Assembly (NCBI GenBank): GCA_002938035.1
Contig: PTLH01000011.1
Span: 1-33,849, forward strand
Direction of reading: 5' to 3'
DNA from: Alphaproteobacteria bacterium MarineAlpha3_Bin6
GTDB lineage: Bacteria; Pseudomonadota; Alphaproteobacteria; Rhodospirillales; UBA2165
Length of the DNA: 33,849 bases
The position numbers and the translations under genes are program-made. The notes beneath the pieces were generated by a model. The model searched no databases. It worked only from the letters and a program-made list of their open reading frames with translations, and had not been told where the DNA came from. Below are positions 33,734 to 33,849 of the stretch, piece after piece. Within the stretch, counting starts at the first letter, position 1. The number at the start of each line of letters is the position of its first letter.

Positions 33734-33849
33734 ACAGCGTCAATACGCCTCCACCTTTTCTCTTTCTAAAACTGGCCATAACTGAATCTCACTGTGACAC
33801 GATTGTGACAAAGTTGATTCAGCTGATGCCTGACGACTGGCTAAGTCAT
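33734..33849. other. Window end, no gene seen
   Basis: No frame of note. TGTGAC occurs twice 11 bases apart (33796-33812), a short direct repeat that could be part of a regulatory site for a gene to the right, or chance. Confidence 0.4.

Overview
The window reads as chromosomal DNA of a moderately AT-rich alphaproteobacterium, probably a free-living heterotroph. The evidence is the infA-maf-RNase E/G-yacG block, a hisD-hisG-murA block, a GapR (DUF2312) gene, a Cys-poor L36, a short-form HisG and a complete glcDEF glycolate oxidase. No transposases, CRISPR arrays, rRNA genes or phage genes are visible; one tRNA-Thr is present.

Layout. 1-2.5 kb, minus strand: the start of a molybdenum hydroxylase FAD subunit cut by the window edge, a quinone oxidoreductase coupled to a GntR/FCD regulator, and bolA. 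2.6-3.2 kb, plus strand: a DsbA/FrnE-type thioredoxin-fold gene with an in-frame TGA exactly at the first Cys of its CPWC redox motif, followed at the right distance by a good bacterial SECIS-like hairpin. This is almost certainly a selenoprotein whose true start (2601) lies 153 bases upstream of the longest uninterrupted ORF, and it is the most notable thing in the window. 3.3-8.6 kb, minus strand: a four-gene catabolic-looking run (homogentisate-dioxygenase-like protein, an ATP-grasp plus phosphohistidine-swivel dikinase without an acceptor domain, an M24 creatinase-like enzyme with a changed metal ligand, a Gfo/Idh/MocA dehydrogenase). 8.8-10.2 kb, plus strand: a two-subunit 3-oxoacid/3-oxoadipate CoA-transferase.

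10.3-16.9 kb, minus strand: housekeeping genes yacG, RNase G-like, maf, infA, hisD, hisG, murA and a small basic protein. 17-23 kb: tRNA-Thr, a one-TM protein, egtD (ergothioneine) without egtB beside it, an EamA transporter, an N-formylglutamate amidohydrolase-family protein, gapR, an SDR lacking the usual Tyr, and a lone flagellin-like gene. 23.4-27.7 kb, minus strand: glcF, glcE, glcD and rpmJ with a clear terminator. 27.9-30.4 kb, minus strand: a CoA-transferase III / crotonase / methylmalonyl-CoA-epimerase-like operon. 30.6-33.8 kb: a beta-barrel protein, an unknown protein, two very small minus-strand ORFs (42 and 53 residues), a decayed repeat-protein fragment, and a DUF2237 gene.

Functional themes are carbon oxidation (glycolate, aromatic or carboxylic acids through CoA thioesters) and thiol/selenol redox chemistry (the Sec-containing FrnE-like protein, BolA, ergothioneine). 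No Sec-insertion genes (selA, selB, selC, selD) are in the window, so they must lie elsewhere if the selenoprotein reading is right.
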